From NCBI RefSeq assembly GCF_000425485.1, contig NZ_KE384386.1:62001-126000 (forward strand): 64,000 nt of DNA. Direction: 5' to 3'. Positions within the stretch are counted from its first letter, which is position 1, and the number at the start of each line of letters is the position of its first letter. The position numbers and the translations under genes are program-made. This stretch comes from Flavobacterium tegetincola DSM 22377 (lineage in GTDB: Bacteria > Bacteroidota > Bacteroidia > Flavobacteriales > Flavobacteriaceae). Positions 54,484 through 64,000 of the stretch are shown here, one piece after another. The notes below the pieces were generated by a model. The model ran no database searches, was not told the origin of the DNA, and saw only the letters and a program-made list of their open reading frames with translations.

Positions 54484-55308
54484 ATGAGTGATTTACAAAA
54501 TACAAATACAACCGACACTTCCTCCAATTCCAATTTTTGGGAAAACAGGTACCAAGCAAATGCCACTGGCTGGGATTTGGGAAAGGTGTCGCCACCACTA
54601 AAATCCTTTATTGACTCTATAGCAAATAAAGACGCAGTCATTCTAATTCCAGGCTGCGGCAACGCGTATGAGGCCGAGTATTTAGTGCAACAAGGATTTA
54701 CGAATATTACAGTCATTGACATTGCACCTTCATTGGTGGAAGTGCTGCAGAAAAAATTTGTACATCAAGATCAGATCACAGTACTTTTGGGTGACTTTTT
54801 TGAACACGTTGGAAGCTATGATATAATTTTGGAACAAACTTTTTTCTGCGCATTACCTCCAGAAATGAGACCGCGGTACGTATGGAAAATGCACCAACTT
54901 TTGGCACCAAACGGAAGTATAGCGGGTTTGCTATTCAACCGATCTTTCGAAAATGGTCCGCCTTTTAGTGGAAGTAAATCGGAATACGAACAGTTGTTTG
55001 CAAAATCTTTTACATTTAAAACATTGGAAGTAGCCAAAAATTCAATATCCAATAGAGCCAACACCGAACTTTTTTTTGAGTTTCAAAAAGTAAATGCCGT
55101 TCAAGTCAATCTGTTTAGCATTGATTCCGTGACTACTTCAGTTAAGATAATTGCAGAAAAACTACTTGCCGCTGATGGTATTGAAAATATAAGTATCAAC
55201 ACTAAAAAGTCCGAAATACTAATTGTCAGCGCTAATGCAGTTAGCGAAGGAAAGTTACAAGATCTGCTTTCCAATGAACTGAAATTATCGCTGATTCAAA
55301 AATCGTAA
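54484..55308 (+). CDS. TPMT-like methyltransferase with C-terminal HMA-like domain
   Basis: 274 aa. The N-terminal 200 residues follow the thiopurine S-methyltransferase group: FWENRYQANATGWDLGKVSP, SAM-site VILIPGCGNAYEAEYL, then YDIILEQTFFCALPPEMR. After a linker, the last about 65 residues (VNLFSIDSVTTSVKIIAEKL, then GIENISINTKKSEILIVSAN) have the beta-alpha-beta spacing of heavy-metal-associated domains, but the metal-binding CxxC is absent. The methyl acceptor is unknown; sulfur or selenium compounds would suit the neighbourhood. It starts 9 bp after the DUF2892 gene. Confidence 0.85.
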   Translation: MSDLQNTNTTDTSSNSNFWENRYQANATGWDLGKVSPPLKSFIDSIANKDAVILIPGCGNAYEAEYLVQQGFTNITVIDIAPSLVEVLQKKFVHQDQITVLLGDFFEHVGSYDIILEQTFFCALPPEMRPRYVWKMHQLLAPNGSIAGLLFNRSFENGPPFSGSKSEYEQLFAKSFTFKTLEVAKNSISNRANTELFFEFQKVNAVQVNLFSIDSVTTSVKIIAEKLLAADGIENISINTKKSEILIVSANAVSEGKLQDLLSNELKLSLIQKS

Positions 55309-55311
55309 CAC

Positions 55312-55449
55312 ATGATGAATTATATTATTTTTGGAGTTATACTTCTGCATTTAATAGCAGGTTTCGGATGGCTTTTTTACAAATTAGAAGTTCAAAAAAG
55401 TAAGCCGAAGGAGGAAGAACCAACGGATACAGATGCGAAAGATGCATAA
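55312..55449 (+). CDS. Small single-TM protein
   Basis: 45 aa: one TM helix (YIIFGVILLHLIAGFGWLFY) and an acidic/basic tail ending DTDAKDA. It starts 3 bp after the methyltransferase stop with two adjacent ATGs, so it is probably co-transcribed. Not recognised. Confidence 0.6.
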   Translation: MMNYIIFGVILLHLIAGFGWLFYKLEVQKSKPKEEEPTDTDAKDA

Positions 55450-55626
55450 ATAATTACCCATGTAATAGCTGCTACAAACATTTGTTTTTGTTTAACTATA
55501 AATTAATATAGATAAACAAAAAATATAATTTATATTTGCATTATAATTTATGAAAGGAAGTTGACACAGCACTACAACTGATACTTTTCTTTCTGAACTA
55601 CTTTATAAAACGCAATTTCACATTTC

Positions 55627-56025
55627 ATGGAAAATAAAAAACCCGATAATATTGTATACTCTGAAACCGAAGGTTACAACGCCAATATACTGCCTTATGC
55701 CACAAATGTTGGCGCTCCCGCTATTCGCATCGACGATTTAGTATCGTGGAAAAGCAGAGGAATCACGAGTGTCAATAAAGAATTAGCGGGTAAGTTTGAA
55801 GAACTGAAAGCCCAATACCAAAGTCTAGTTGAAGAATTTGAATGGAACGAATTGGTGTACAATGCTAAATTTGCATTTGAACCTGTTATCGGAGAAATTT
55901 ACCATTTATATGTGGGAAAAGATGGCTCCAACTTTCTTTCACTAATTGGACCTTTAGAATGGAACAGAGAACACATCGGAACTTTTAAAATGAATAGTGA
56001 TAAGAAGTGGATTCATTTGGGTTGA
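55627..56025 (+). CDS. DUF2452 domain protein
   Basis: 132 aa. The segments YNANILPYATNVGAPAIRID, the WNELVYNAKFAFEPVIGEIY strand and LIGPLEWNREHIGTFKMNSD match DUF2452, a small single-domain family of unknown function in Bacteroidetes and other bacteria. Single gene. Confidence 0.9.
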   Translation: MENKKPDNIVYSETEGYNANILPYATNVGAPAIRIDDLVSWKSRGITSVNKELAGKFEELKAQYQSLVEEFEWNELVYNAKFAFEPVIGEIYHLYVGKDGSNFLSLIGPLEWNREHIGTFKMNSDKKWIHLG

Positions 56026-56043
56026 GGTATTTTGTGAAAATTG

Positions 56044-56078
56044 AAGAGTATAGAGTATAGAATATAGAGCATAGATGT
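56044..56078. repeat. Low-complexity TATAGAGTATAGA repeat
   Basis: Short tandem AGAGTATAGAATATAGAGCA units, the reverse-complement type of the 52215-52280 repeat. Between DUF2452 and the photolyase gene. Confidence 0.5.
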
Positions 56079-56134
56079 ATGGCTTTGAAATATAGATGTT
56101 ATGCTTTCTTTCACTTTAATCTCCGAGCTACAAA

Positions 56135-57652
56135 TTGAAACTAATTTTGACTAAAAAGGCTATAAATATTGTTTGGTTCAAACGTGATTTGCGTTTTACA
56201 GACCACGAACCTTTGTTTTTGGCTCAGGCTTCAGGGAATCCTACACTCCTGCTCTACTTTTTTGAACCTTCTATTATGAACTATGCTGATTCGGACAGTC
56301 GGCATTGGCGTTTTATTTATGAGTCGCTTCAAGAATTGAATAAAAAATTAGAAGCATTTTCAACCCAGATTTATATTTTTCATAGTGAAGTTGAAGTTGT
56401 TTTTGAAAAACTTTCGGTGCTTTATGACATTCAGAACATTTTTTCGCACCAAGAAATAGGAAATAAAGTGACCTATGATCGAGATGTTGCGATGCAGCAT
56501 TTCTTTGATCGTAAAAATATCACGTGGCAACAATCTCAGATGCACGGCGTGATTCGGAAATTAAAATCGCGGAAGGATTGGGAAAAGAGGTGGAAAGAAG
56601 TGATGCAATCGGATGCAAAAATCATCGACTTGGCTTTATTTCGATTTGAAAATTTGGAAGGTGATTCCTATTTAAAGTTAAAAGGTACTGCTCTTTCCGC
56701 AGCAATAACCACTCATAACGAAAATTTCCAACAAGGCGGCGAATATTGGGCTTGGCGGTATCTGGATAGTTTTGTTAGAAAGCGTCACGTCAATTACAGC
56801 AAGCACATTTCCAAACCAAGTTTAAGCCGAACCGGTTGCAGCCGAATGTCGCCCTATCTGACTTATGGAACTATCAGCATGCGAATGGTCTATCAATATA
56901 CCAATCAATTTTACGAAAATTCACCCAATAAGCGAGCTATGCTCAACTTTGTATCGCGTTTGCATTGGCATTGTCATTTCATTCAGAAATTTGAGGACGA
57001 ATGCCGGATGGAATTTGAAAACGTAAATAAAGCTTATGATTCTTTAGTAAAACCTAAAAACGAAATGTACATCAAGGCGTGGCAGGAAGGTAAAACTGGG
57101 GTTCCTATTGTGGATGCTTGCATGCGCTGTCTGGTTCAAACGGGATACATTAATTTCAGAATGCGAGCAATGGTGGTTTCATTTTTCACATTTAACTTGT
57201 GGCAAGATTGGCGCGAATTGCATTTTCTTGCAAGGCAATTTCTGGATTACGAACCGGGAATTCATTATCCGCAAATTCAGATGCAATCTGGAACTACTGG
57301 CATCAATACCATACGGATTTACAATCCGATAAAGAATTCGGAAGAACATGATGCTGAAGGTGATTTTATCAAAAAATGGATACCTGAACTAGTGGAAGTT
57401 CCCGTACATAGTATTCATGAACCTTGGAAATTAAACGCTATTGAGCAAACATTTTACAATTGCGAAATAGGTAAAGACTATCCCTTTCCAATCGTTAACA
57501 TTGAAGAAACCCGCAAATATGCAAGCGAAATTGTCTGGAGTTTTAGAAAAAAGGAAGCGGTAAAAGAAGAATGCAAACGAATTATGAATAAACATGTGAA
57601 TAACCCTAATTCACATTTTGACAGTCGAACTAAATCTACAAAAGGGAAATAA
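56135..57652 (+). CDS. Photolyase/cryptochrome-family flavoprotein
   Basis: 505 aa, starting with a TTG codon (56135) because no ATG lies upstream of [20 protein letters not shown], the conserved photolyase N-terminus. The N-terminal antenna domain (about 9-140) is followed by the FAD-binding domain with [17 protein letters not shown], the [11 protein letters not shown] helix, [20 protein letters not shown] and [19 protein letters not shown]. It is either a light-driven pyrimidine-dimer repair enzyme or a cryptochrome. The [16 protein letters not shown] stretch differs from the usual ASTGTD pattern, so repair activity is not certain. Confidence 0.9.
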   Translation: MKLILTKKAINIVWFKRDLRFTDHEPLFLAQASGNPTLLLYFFEPSIMNYADSDSRHWRFIYESLQELNKKLEAFSTQIYIFHSEVEVVFEKLSVLYDIQNIFSHQEIGNKVTYDRDVAMQHFFDRKNITWQQSQMHGVIRKLKSRKDWEKRWKEVMQSDAKIIDLALFRFENLEGDSYLKLKGTALSAAITTHNENFQQGGEYWAWRYLDSFVRKRHVNYSKHISKPSLSRTGCSRMSPYLTYGTISMRMVYQYTNQFYENSPNKRAMLNFVSRLHWHCHFIQKFEDECRMEFENVNKAYDSLVKPKNEMYIKAWQEGKTGVPIVDACMRCLVQTGYINFRMRAMVVSFFTFNLWQDWRELHFLARQFLDYEPGIHYPQIQMQSGTTGINTIRIYNPIKNSEEHDAEGDFIKKWIPELVEVPVHSIHEPWKLNAIEQTFYNCEIGKDYPFPIVNIEETRKYASEIVWSFRKKEAVKEECKRIMNKHVNNPNSHFDSRTKSTKGK

Positions 57653-57690
57653 TAATCCTAAAAAAAAATATTAAAAATTTGACATAAAAA

Positions 57691-57714
57691 AACCGAGCTA
57701 TTGCTAACTCGGTT
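57691..57714 (+). terminator. Hairpin after the photolyase gene
   Basis: AACCGAG (57691-57697) pairs with CTCGGTT (57708-57714), with an A-run to the left and T-rich to the right; it can serve both the photolyase and the converging dnaK. Followed by short repeats of CTTAATACTT (57746-57778). Confidence 0.7.
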
Positions 57715-57774
57715 AATTCTTATTTTAAATATATAATTCTAAAGTCTTAATACTTAATACTTCAGTCTTAATAC

Positions 57775-59664
57775 TTACTTAACTTCTTCGTAATCTACGT
57801 CTTGAACGTTGTCACCTTCTGGAGCGTTATCTTGTGGTTGAGCACCTTGTGCTTGACCAGCATCTCCTTGAGCGTACATTGCTTCAGTTGCAGTTTTCCA
57901 AGCAGCATTGATGTTATCAAGTGCAGTTTGAATTGCAGTAACGTCTTGGTTAGCGTGTGCCAATCTCAATTCAGTTAATGCCATTTCAATTGTCGTTTTG
58001 TGAGCGTCAGTTAATTTGTCACCCAATTCTTTCAATTGACTTTCTGTTTGGAAAATCATAGAATCAGCTTCGTTTAACTTCTCTGCTCTTTCACGAGCTA
58101 ATTTATCAGCACCAGCGTTAGCTTCTGCGTCTTTTTTCATTTGCTCGATTTCGTCAGCTGTCAATCCAGAAGAAGCTTCGATACGAATATCGTGAGATTT
58201 TCCTGTTCCTTTGTCAGTAGCCGAAACTTTGATGATACCATTTGCATCAATATCAAAAGTAACCTCAATTTGAGGAACTCCTCTTGGTGCTGGTGGAATA
58301 CCGTCTAAGTGAAAACGACCGATTGTTTTGTTATCAGTAGCCATCGCTCTTTCTCCTTGCAAAACGTGAATTTCAACCGATGGTTGAGAATCAGCAGCTG
58401 TAGAGAACACTTGTGATTTTTTAGTTGGAATAGTTGTGTTAGACTCGATTAATTTAGTCAATACACCACCCATAGTTTCGATTCCTAAAGATAAAGGTGT
58501 AACGTCAAGTAACAATACATCTTTTACATCTCCAGATAAAACTCCACCTTGGATAGCAGCTCCAATAGCAACAACTTCATCAGGATTAACTCCTTTAGAT
58601 GCTTTTTTACCAAAGAATTTTTCTACTTCGTCAGCGATTCTTGGCATACGAGTTGAACCTCCTACAAGAATAACTTCGTCAATATCAGAAACAGATAAAC
58701 CTGCATCTTTTAATGCTTTAGCAACTGGTTCCATAGAACGTTTTACTAAAGAATCAGTTAATTTTTCGAACTGAGAACGAGATAATTTTTTAACTAAGTG
58801 TTTTGGTCCTGAAGCCGTAGCTGTAACGTATGGCAAGTTGATTTCAGTTTCTGAAGAAGAAGACAATTCAATCTTCGCTTTTTCAGCAGCTTCTTTCAAA
58901 CGTTGCAATGACATTGGATCCAAACGTAAGTCAATACCTTCTTCAGCTAAGAAATCTTTTGCTAACCAGTCAATAATTTCATGGTCAAAATCATCTCCAC
59001 CTAAGTGTGTATCTCCGTTTGTAGACAATACTTCAAAAACTCCGTCTCCTAATTCAAGGATAGAAATATCAAAAGTACCACCACCTAAATCGTAAACCGC
59101 AATTTTTTGGTCTGAACCTTTTTTATCTAATCCGTAAGCAAGTGCAGCTGCAGTTGGCTCATTGATGATACGCATTACTTTAAGACCTGCAATTTCACCC
59201 GCTTCTTTCGTAGCTTGACGTTGTGCATCATTAAAGTAAGCAGGAACAGTAATAACTGCTTCAGTAACTGTTTGACCTAAATAGTCTTCAGCTGTTTTTT
59301 TCATTTTTTGAAGAGTCATTGCTGACAATTCTTGAGCCGTATATAAACGTCCATCAATATCCACACGTGGCGTATTGTTGTCTCCTTTTACGATTTTGTA
59401 CGACATTCTTTTAGCTTCACCTGTAGTTTCAGCAAAATTTTGTCCCATAAAACGTTTGATAGAAGCAATTGTTTTGGTAGGATTAGTTACTGCTTGTCTT
59501 TTTGCAGGATCTCCTACTTTAATTTCGCCACCTTCAACAAAAGCGATGATTGATGGTGTTGTTCTTTTTCCTTCTGCATTAGGAATTACAACTGCTTCAT
59601 TTCCTTCCATTACAGACACACATGAATTTGTTGTTCCTAAGTCAATACCAATTATTTTACCCAT
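57775..59664 (-). CDS. dnaK: Chaperone DnaK (Hsp70)
   Basis: 629 aa. Hsp70 signatures: [20 protein letters not shown] at the N-terminus, [20 protein letters not shown], the ATP-domain [16 protein letters not shown], and the substrate domain with [14 protein letters not shown]. It ends VDYEEVK, like DnaK's EEVK ending. It folds and refolds proteins with DnaJ and GrpE, which are not in the window. Confidence 0.97.
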   Translation of the reverse strand: MGKIIGIDLGTTNSCVSVMEGNEAVVIPNAEGKRTTPSIIAFVEGGEIKVGDPAKRQAVTNPTKTIASIKRFMGQNFAETTGEAKRMSYKIVKGDNNTPRVDIDGRLYTAQELSAMTLQKMKKTAEDYLGQTVTEAVITVPAYFNDAQRQATKEAGEIAGLKVMRIINEPTAAALAYGLDKKGSDQKIAVYDLGGGTFDISILELGDGVFEVLSTNGDTHLGGDDFDHEIIDWLAKDFLAEEGIDLRLDPMSLQRLKEAAEKAKIELSSSSETEINLPYVTATASGPKHLVKKLSRSQFEKLTDSLVKRSMEPVAKALKDAGLSVSDIDEVILVGGSTRMPRIADEVEKFFGKKASKGVNPDEVVAIGAAIQGGVLSGDVKDVLLLDVTPLSLGIETMGGVLTKLIESNTTIPTKKSQVFSTAADSQPSVEIHVLQGERAMATDNKTIGRFHLDGIPPAPRGVPQIEVTFDIDANGIIKVSATDKGTGKSHDIRIEASSGLTADEIEQMKKDAEANAGADKLARERAEKLNEADSMIFQTESQLKELGDKLTDAHKTTIEMALTELRLAHANQDVTAIQTALDNINAAWKTATEAMYAQGDAGQAQGAQPQDNAPEGDNVQDVDYEEVK

Positions 59665-59803
59665 TGTATATAATTTAATTTAATAATTTTTTTTATTATT
59701 CACTTAAAAGCAATCATTGTGCCATTGAAAATAATCCTATGAATTGTCAGTTTTATTAATTTACAAATCAATTTTTGCTGACAAGTTGACATTTTTACGC
59801 ACG

Positions 59804-60913
59804 TTAAGGAATAAAAACAATGTGAACTGGCGAACAAATTTGAATCTTCCTCGGCAAAGGTGACAACATTCCCGAAATTATATCTCTTCTAAACACCTGT
59901 ATTTCATTTGAATTTTGATTGGCAACCAGTAAAAATGCTCCAGTGGGATCAATAGCAAAATCTCTTGGTCCTTTTCCACCTGATGGAACACTTGCTTTAT
60001 AATTCAATCTTCCATCTGCTTGAACGGTAAAAATGGTAATGTCATTCACACTTCCTCTATTGGTAGCGTACAAATATTTGCCGTCAGGCGAAAAGTGAAG
60101 GGCTGCTCCACCAATTATTCCTTTAAAATCATCATCCACAATTTGAGTTTCCTCCAACTTGCGCAAAATTCCGTCTTGGTAATTGAATACAATCATTCCA
60201 CCATCCAATTCCTGGAGTAGATATACAAACTTGCCGTTAGGACTGAATGTCAAATGCCTTGGACCTGCTCCTCTTTTTAGCGAAACACTGTCTTTAATGG
60301 TCAATACTTCTTGCTCCGAAGTTGGATTGTAATTGTAAATGTAAATTTTATCTGTTCCTAAATCTGTCGCTAAAACATATTTGTTGTCCGGTGAAAACTG
60401 CACTTGATGAACGTGTGAAGCAGATTGTCTATCTGGATTTTTACTTTTCCCTTTGTGCAAAATAACTTGCGAAGCTGCATTTAAACTTCCCGTTTTTGAT
60501 TTTTTAAAAACACTTATCGAACCACTGGAATAATTGGCTACCACTACATTTTTGTCGTCATTAATAATATGACATGGATCCGAACCTGCTGCTTCTTGTT
60601 TATTGAGCAACTTTATGGAACTGCTAGCTTTGTCATACTTAAAACTCGAAACCGTACTTTCTGCACCATTTTCATTGACAGCGTAAATAATTTTGCCATC
60701 TGCCGTAACAGACATATAACTTGGATTCACTACATTGCTGGATTGTTCATACAAAGAAGTATTTCCAGTATTCAAATCTAAATCAAAAACGTAAATACCA
60801 TCACTTTTGCAGGTGTTGGTGTAAGTACCCACTAAAAATTTTAAGTTAGTTTCTTGTGCATTAGCGATGCCAAAACAAATCAAAACTAATATGTATAAAC
60901 TATTTTTCCACAT
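59804..60913 (-). CDS. Secreted lactonase-family beta-propeller (6-phosphogluconolactonase-like)
   Basis: 369 aa with a Sec signal (MWKNSLYILVLICFGIANAQ). The propeller repeats read VGTYTNTCKSDGIYVFDLD, HVHQVQFSPDNKYVLATDLG, GPRHLTFSPNGKFVYLLQEL and LHFSPDGKYLYATNRG, the lactonase (YbhE-like) family pattern. The family hydrolyses sugar lactones; here the export signal makes a periplasmic carbohydrate lactone more likely than the cytoplasmic pentose-phosphate intermediate. Promoter box CAAATTTA at 60934-60941 on the + strand reads TAAATTTG. Confidence 0.85.
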   Translation of the reverse strand: MWKNSLYILVLICFGIANAQETNLKFLVGTYTNTCKSDGIYVFDLDLNTGNTSLYEQSSNVVNPSYMSVTADGKIIYAVNENGAESTVSSFKYDKASSSIKLLNKQEAAGSDPCHIINDDKNVVVANYSSGSISVFKKSKTGSLNAASQVILHKGKSKNPDRQSASHVHQVQFSPDNKYVLATDLGTDKIYIYNYNPTSEQEVLTIKDSVSLKRGAGPRHLTFSPNGKFVYLLQELDGGMIVFNYQDGILRKLEETQIVDDDFKGIIGGAALHFSPDGKYLYATNRGSVNDITIFTVQADGRLNYKASVPSGGKGPRDFAIDPTGAFLLVANQNSNEIQVFRRDIISGMLSPLPRKIQICSPVHIVFIP

Positions 60914-60933
60914 AAATACTTTCTTTTAAAAGA

Positions 60934-60941
60934 CAAATTTA
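60934..60941 (-). promoter_or_regulatory. -7 box of the lactonase gene
   Basis: TAAATTTG on the gene strand, fitting TAnnTTTG, 20 bp before the start codon. The divergent BatA-like gene has its own box at 61035-61042. Confidence 0.45.
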
Positions 60942-61007
60942 TACTCTTCCCTCCTATTCCGAATGATTATTAACGAACATTTACTCTTTTTATGATTTTC
61001 AATTAAT

Positions 61008-61042
61008 TTTGCAAGCCTACAAAATAAAAAGTAGTATTTTTG
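61008..61042 (+). promoter_or_regulatory. Promoter of the BatA-like gene
   Basis: TTTG (61008-61011) and TATTTTTG (61035-61042) with a 23-bp spacer fit the Bacteroidetes -33/-7 pattern (spacer slightly long). Leader about 52 nt before ATG 61101. Confidence 0.5.
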
Positions 61043-61100
61043 ACACACAAAATTCAGTTGCTTTTCTGAAAAAACCCATTTAAGTAAACTATAAGGTAGA

Positions 61101-63026
61101 ATGCAATTTAAAAATCCCGAAATTCTTTATTTTTTATTCCTATTGCTTATTCCAATTTTGGTTCATTTATTCCAATTGCGTCGATTTAAGAAGGAATATT
61201 TTACCAATGTTCAATTTTTAAAGGAATTAAGTCTTCAAACCCGCAAAAGTTCACAAATCAAGAAATGGCTTTTATTAGCTACCCGTCTTTTAATTTTAAC
61301 AGCGTTGATTTTTGCCTTTGCACAACCTTTTTTTGCCGCCAAAGACGAAAATGCAAGTACAAATGAAACTTATATCTTAGTTGATAATTCGTTTAGTATG
61401 CAAGCTCAAGGCCAGAACGGCCCATTATTAAAAAGAGTCATGGAAGATTTACAGCAGCACCTTCCTGAAAATCAAAACTTTTCGCTCCTCACAAGCACCG
61501 AAAATTACTGGGAAACAGATGTAAAATCAATACAGAAAGAAATTCAAAATTTAGAGTATAGTGCTTCCGAATTTTCTTTGAACCAAGTGCTTTCTCAAAT
61601 TAAATCTAAAAAGTCGCCATTCCAAAAGGACATTATCATCATTTCTGATTTTATTAATGCGGATGCAAATGCGTTAGATAAAATAAATAGTGCGTTTAAT
61701 ACTTTTGTAATTCCACTACAAGCAGAGAAGAAAGCCAACATCTCCATTGACAGTGTTTTTATCAAAGAAACCACCGATAAATTCTATGAAGTTGGAATTC
61801 AGTTGACCAACTACGCCACCGAAAAAACCGAAATACCTCTCGGGATTTACAACGAGAGTAAACTCATTGCAAAATCAGTTGTTAAATTTGAAACTGCAAA
61901 AAAAGTTGTATTCTTCACACTTCCTAAACTAGCGTTTAACGGTTTTGCATCCATTGATGACAACGCGCTTACCTACGACAATCAACTCTATTTCAGTATT
62001 TCGGAACCAAAAAAAATCAATGTATTAAGCATTGGAGCAACCGATAAAAGTACATTTTTATCCAAGATTTATACGGAATCAGAATTTAATTATGTAAATG
62101 TTGAACTTACTGCCTTAAATTATAATCTATTGGAAAAGCAAGAGGTTATTATTGTCAATGAACTTTCTTCGATTCCACAATCCTTGCAAACTACGCTTAC
62201 TGATTTTGCCAAAAAAGACGGCAACATCATTTTTATTCCTTCTGCAGCATCCAATGTAGAAGAATTAAATAATTGGTTTAGAAGTGTTGGGACCATTCAC
62301 TATTCTAAAATTGAAAATACCAAAAAGTTGATTACCAAAATCTCTTTTTCACATCCATTATTTAAAAATGTTTTTGAAAAAAATGTGACTAATTTTCAGT
62401 TTCCATCCGTAAATAATTATTTCCGTGTAAACACAACTGCAGCTCCAGTCTTACGTTTTGAAGACGAAGCGCCATTTCTTTCTGCAATTGGAAAAGTGTT
62501 TGTTTTTGCCGCACCTTTGAATAAGGAAAATGGTAATTTTCAGAATTCGCCTTTAATCGTTCCTACTTTTTATAATATGGCGCAAAATTCAAATCGCTCT
62601 GGAATTTCTGCAATGCAAATCGGATTTGAAAATGCATTAACTGTTGACGCAAAATTACAGAAAGAGGAGATTTTAAAAGTCCGTAAAAGTAATTCATCGG
62701 AAGCAACGGATTTTGTACCTTCGCAGCAAATTAAAAACAATAAAGTGCTGCTGACTTTTGACAATGCTCCATCCGAATCTGGAAATTATGGCATCTACCA
62801 AAATGAAAAAATACTGCAAAATATAAGTTTTAATTATCCGCGAACTGAAAGTAATTTAAATGATGCTGTTGTTAATTTGAGTAACTATAACGTTGCAACA
62901 TCAATAGAATCCATCATCGATACTTTACAAACCAATCGCACCAATAATGAAATTTGGAAATGGTTTGCTGTTTTGACCTTACTTTTATTAATCACGGAAT
63001 TGTTTATTCAAAAATTTGTAAAATGA
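61101..63026 (+). CDS. BatA-like N-terminal double-TM protein (aerotolerance/VWA type)
   Basis: 641 aa. MQFKNPEILYFLFLLLIPIL and LLLATRLLILTALIFAFAQP are the two TM segments of the BatA/TIGR02226 N-terminal domain. The adjoining YILVDNSFSMQAQG resembles the start of a von Willebrand A-like domain (D-x-S-x-S is partly kept as DNSFSM), and a last TM helix is near the C-terminus (FAVLTLLLLITELFI). Bat proteins form a membrane complex linked to stress and aerotolerance in Bacteroidetes. The stop overlaps the next start by ATGA (63023-63026). Confidence 0.88.
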   Translation: MQFKNPEILYFLFLLLIPILVHLFQLRRFKKEYFTNVQFLKELSLQTRKSSQIKKWLLLATRLLILTALIFAFAQPFFAAKDENASTNETYILVDNSFSMQAQGQNGPLLKRVMEDLQQHLPENQNFSLLTSTENYWETDVKSIQKEIQNLEYSASEFSLNQVLSQIKSKKSPFQKDIIIISDFINADANALDKINSAFNTFVIPLQAEKKANISIDSVFIKETTDKFYEVGIQLTNYATEKTEIPLGIYNESKLIAKSVVKFETAKKVVFFTLPKLAFNGFASIDDNALTYDNQLYFSISEPKKINVLSIGATDKSTFLSKIYTESEFNYVNVELTALNYNLLEKQEVIIVNELSSIPQSLQTTLTDFAKKDGNIIFIPSAASNVEELNNWFRSVGTIHYSKIENTKKLITKISFSHPLFKNVFEKNVTNFQFPSVNNYFRVNTTAAPVLRFEDEAPFLSAIGKVFVFAAPLNKENGNFQNSPLIVPTFYNMAQNSNRSGISAMQIGFENALTVDAKLQKEEILKVRKSNSSEATDFVPSQQIKNNKVLLTFDNAPSESGNYGIYQNEKILQNISFNYPRTESNLNDAVVNLSNYNVATSIESIIDTLQTNRTNNEIWKWFAVLTLLLLITELFIQKFVK

Positions 63027-64000
63027 ATGTAATCCTGCGAAAAGCAAAAATAATTGATGCTAAAAGTGTCTTTCACAACCAAATTATGGATGTTGAGATT
63101 ACGGATGGGATTATTAAATCAATTGACAAAAGTCTCGGAAATCCAAACAATATACAAGAAATTGCATTACCCGATTTACATATTTCTACCGGTTGGTTTG
63201 ATACAAGTGTCTGCTTTGGAGAACCCGGTTTTGAAGATCGAGAAACCATTGCCAACGGGTTAAACGTAGCAGCAAGAAGTGGTTTTACAGGTGTAGCACT
63301 CCAACCCAATTCCACTCCTAGTATTGATAATCAGTCACAAATTAATTTTGTAAAATTAAAAAGCAATGGATTTGCAACGTCACTGTATCCTATTGGAGCG
63401 CTTACAAAGAATAGCGATGGAAAAGATTTAGCGGAATTATTTGATATGAAAAATGCTGGAGCTGTTGCATTTGGCGATTACAATTCAACTATTGACAACT
63501 CTAATTTATTAAAGATTGCGTTGCAATATGCCGCCGACTTTGATGCATTGGTCATTGCCTTTTCGCAAGATTCAACAATTAAAGGTTCGGGCGTTGTGAA
63601 TGAAGGAATTGTTTCCACTCGATTGGGCTTAAAAGGAATTCCCGCTTTAGCCGAAGAATTGCAAATTGTCAAAAATTTATTTGTCCTTGAATATACCGGC
63701 GGAAAAATGCACATTCCAACTATTTCTACGGCAAAGTCAGCTCAGTTAATTCGAGAGGCCAAAGCGAAAGGCTTGAATGTAACATGCAGCGTTTCGGTAC
63801 ATCATTTGGTTTTAACCGATCAAAAACTGGAAACATTTGACACACGATTTAAAGTTTCGCCTCCTTTACGAATTGAAAGCGACCGACTCGCATTAATTGA
63901 AGCAGTAAAAGACGGTACAATTGATGTGATCACTTCGGACCACAATCCGATGGACATTGAACACAAGAAAATGGAATTTGACTTGGCAAAAAATGGAACT
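63023..64000 (+). CDS. Dihydroorotase-family protein lacking metal ligands (partial)
   Basis: The gene begins with ATGA overlap at the BatA-like stop and runs off the right edge. It aligns with dihydroorotases: FDTSVCFGEPGFEDRETI (usual D-x-H-V-H-x-R-E-P-G), the ANGLNVAARSGFTGVA segment, VHHLVLTDQKL and TSDHNPMD. The HxH metal pair and the Arg of the first motif are replaced by Ser, Cys and Gly, and the later His in the usual HICHLST stretch is Thr (MHIPTIST). Asp of the SDH motif is kept. A catalytic role in pyrimidine synthesis is therefore doubtful; a non-catalytic or altered function is more likely. Confidence 0.88.
   Translation, partial: MNVILRKAKIIDAKSVFHNQIMDVEITDGIIKSIDKSLGNPNNIQEIALPDLHISTGWFDTSVCFGEPGFEDRETIANGLNVAARSGFTGVALQPNSTPSIDNQSQINFVKLKSNGFATSLYPIGALTKNSDGKDLAELFDMKNAGAVAFGDYNSTIDNSNLLKIALQYAADFDALVIAFSQDSTIKGSGVVNEGIVSTRLGLKGIPALAEELQIVKNLFVLEYTGGKMHIPTISTAKSAQLIREAKAKGLNVTCSVSVHHLVLTDQKLETFDTRFKVSPPLRIESDRLALIEAVKDGTIDVITSDHNPMDIEHKKMEFDLAKNGT

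Overview
The window is AT-rich DNA from a Bacteroidetes bacterium, most likely a Flavobacteriaceae (Flavobacterium-like). The evidence is the TAnnTTTG-type -7 promoter boxes, the N-acyl-ornithine arginine operon (argF' type), the sodium:solute symporter pair DUF4212/SSS, the DUF5117-type metzincin, the DUF2452 protein and the BatA-type aerotolerance protein. No tRNA, rRNA or CRISPR array was seen.

Layout. (1) 1-9013 is the right part of a defence island. A small XRE regulator, brxA, brxB, brxC and a metallo-beta-lactamase-fold gene (cut by the window edge) form one tightly coupled leftward operon, the left part of a BREX phage-defence system. To its right lie a reduced DNA-polymerase-A-like protein and a large serine recombinase. 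The recombinase gene is bracketed by 20-bp direct repeats (7181-7200 and 8994-9013, one mismatch). Just past the right repeat is the orphan 3' third of a TIGR02757/DUF2400 gene, so the island appears to have entered that gene. (2) 9453-20478 is housekeeping: P-type cation ATPase, TSUP permease, M49 peptidase, three small hypothetical genes, an acyl-CoA oxidase-like dehydrogenase and PepT with a lysine-rich tail. (3) 20621-29172 holds an Lrp regulator convergent with an eight-gene arginine operon (GNAT-argG-argC-argD-argF'-argB-argE-argH, leftward). (4) 29518-40866 is an acetate/propionate module, all leftward: IS1-InsA-like DNA-binding protein, porin-like outer-membrane protein, DUF4212 plus SSS symporter, a small membrane protein, a CrbS-like symporter-histidine kinase, a receiver-only response regulator, and two acyl-CoA synthetases (PrpE-like and Acs).

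(5) 41211-47320 holds a secreted metzincin, an FAD amine-oxidase-like enzyme, a PA2169-type four-helix protein, a receiver protein, and a decayed EF-hand reading frame. (6) 47628-51045 is an accessory patch: a DUF4209 protein with an R-x4-H motif, then a REP-associated tyrosine transposase (RAYT) flanked by two REP arrays in opposite orientation, the right one abutting a 5'-truncated gene. (7) 51356-55449 contains a DUF3891 protein and a sulfane-sulfur cluster: CstB-like persulfide dioxygenase, rhodanese lipoprotein, DUF2892 membrane protein, and a TPMT-like methyltransferase with a C-terminal HMA-like domain. (8) 55627-64000 holds DUF2452, a photolyase/cryptochrome, DnaK, a lactonase-like beta-propeller, a BatA-like protein and a dihydroorotase homologue that lacks its metal-binding HxH.

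The most interesting points are the BREX island with an embedded MBL gene, the polymerase-like protein and the recombinase bracketed by att-like repeats; the RAYT inside inverted REP arrays; the methyltransferase-HMA fusion; and the probable non-catalytic dihydroorotase. All calls were made by reading the sequence, without database searches.
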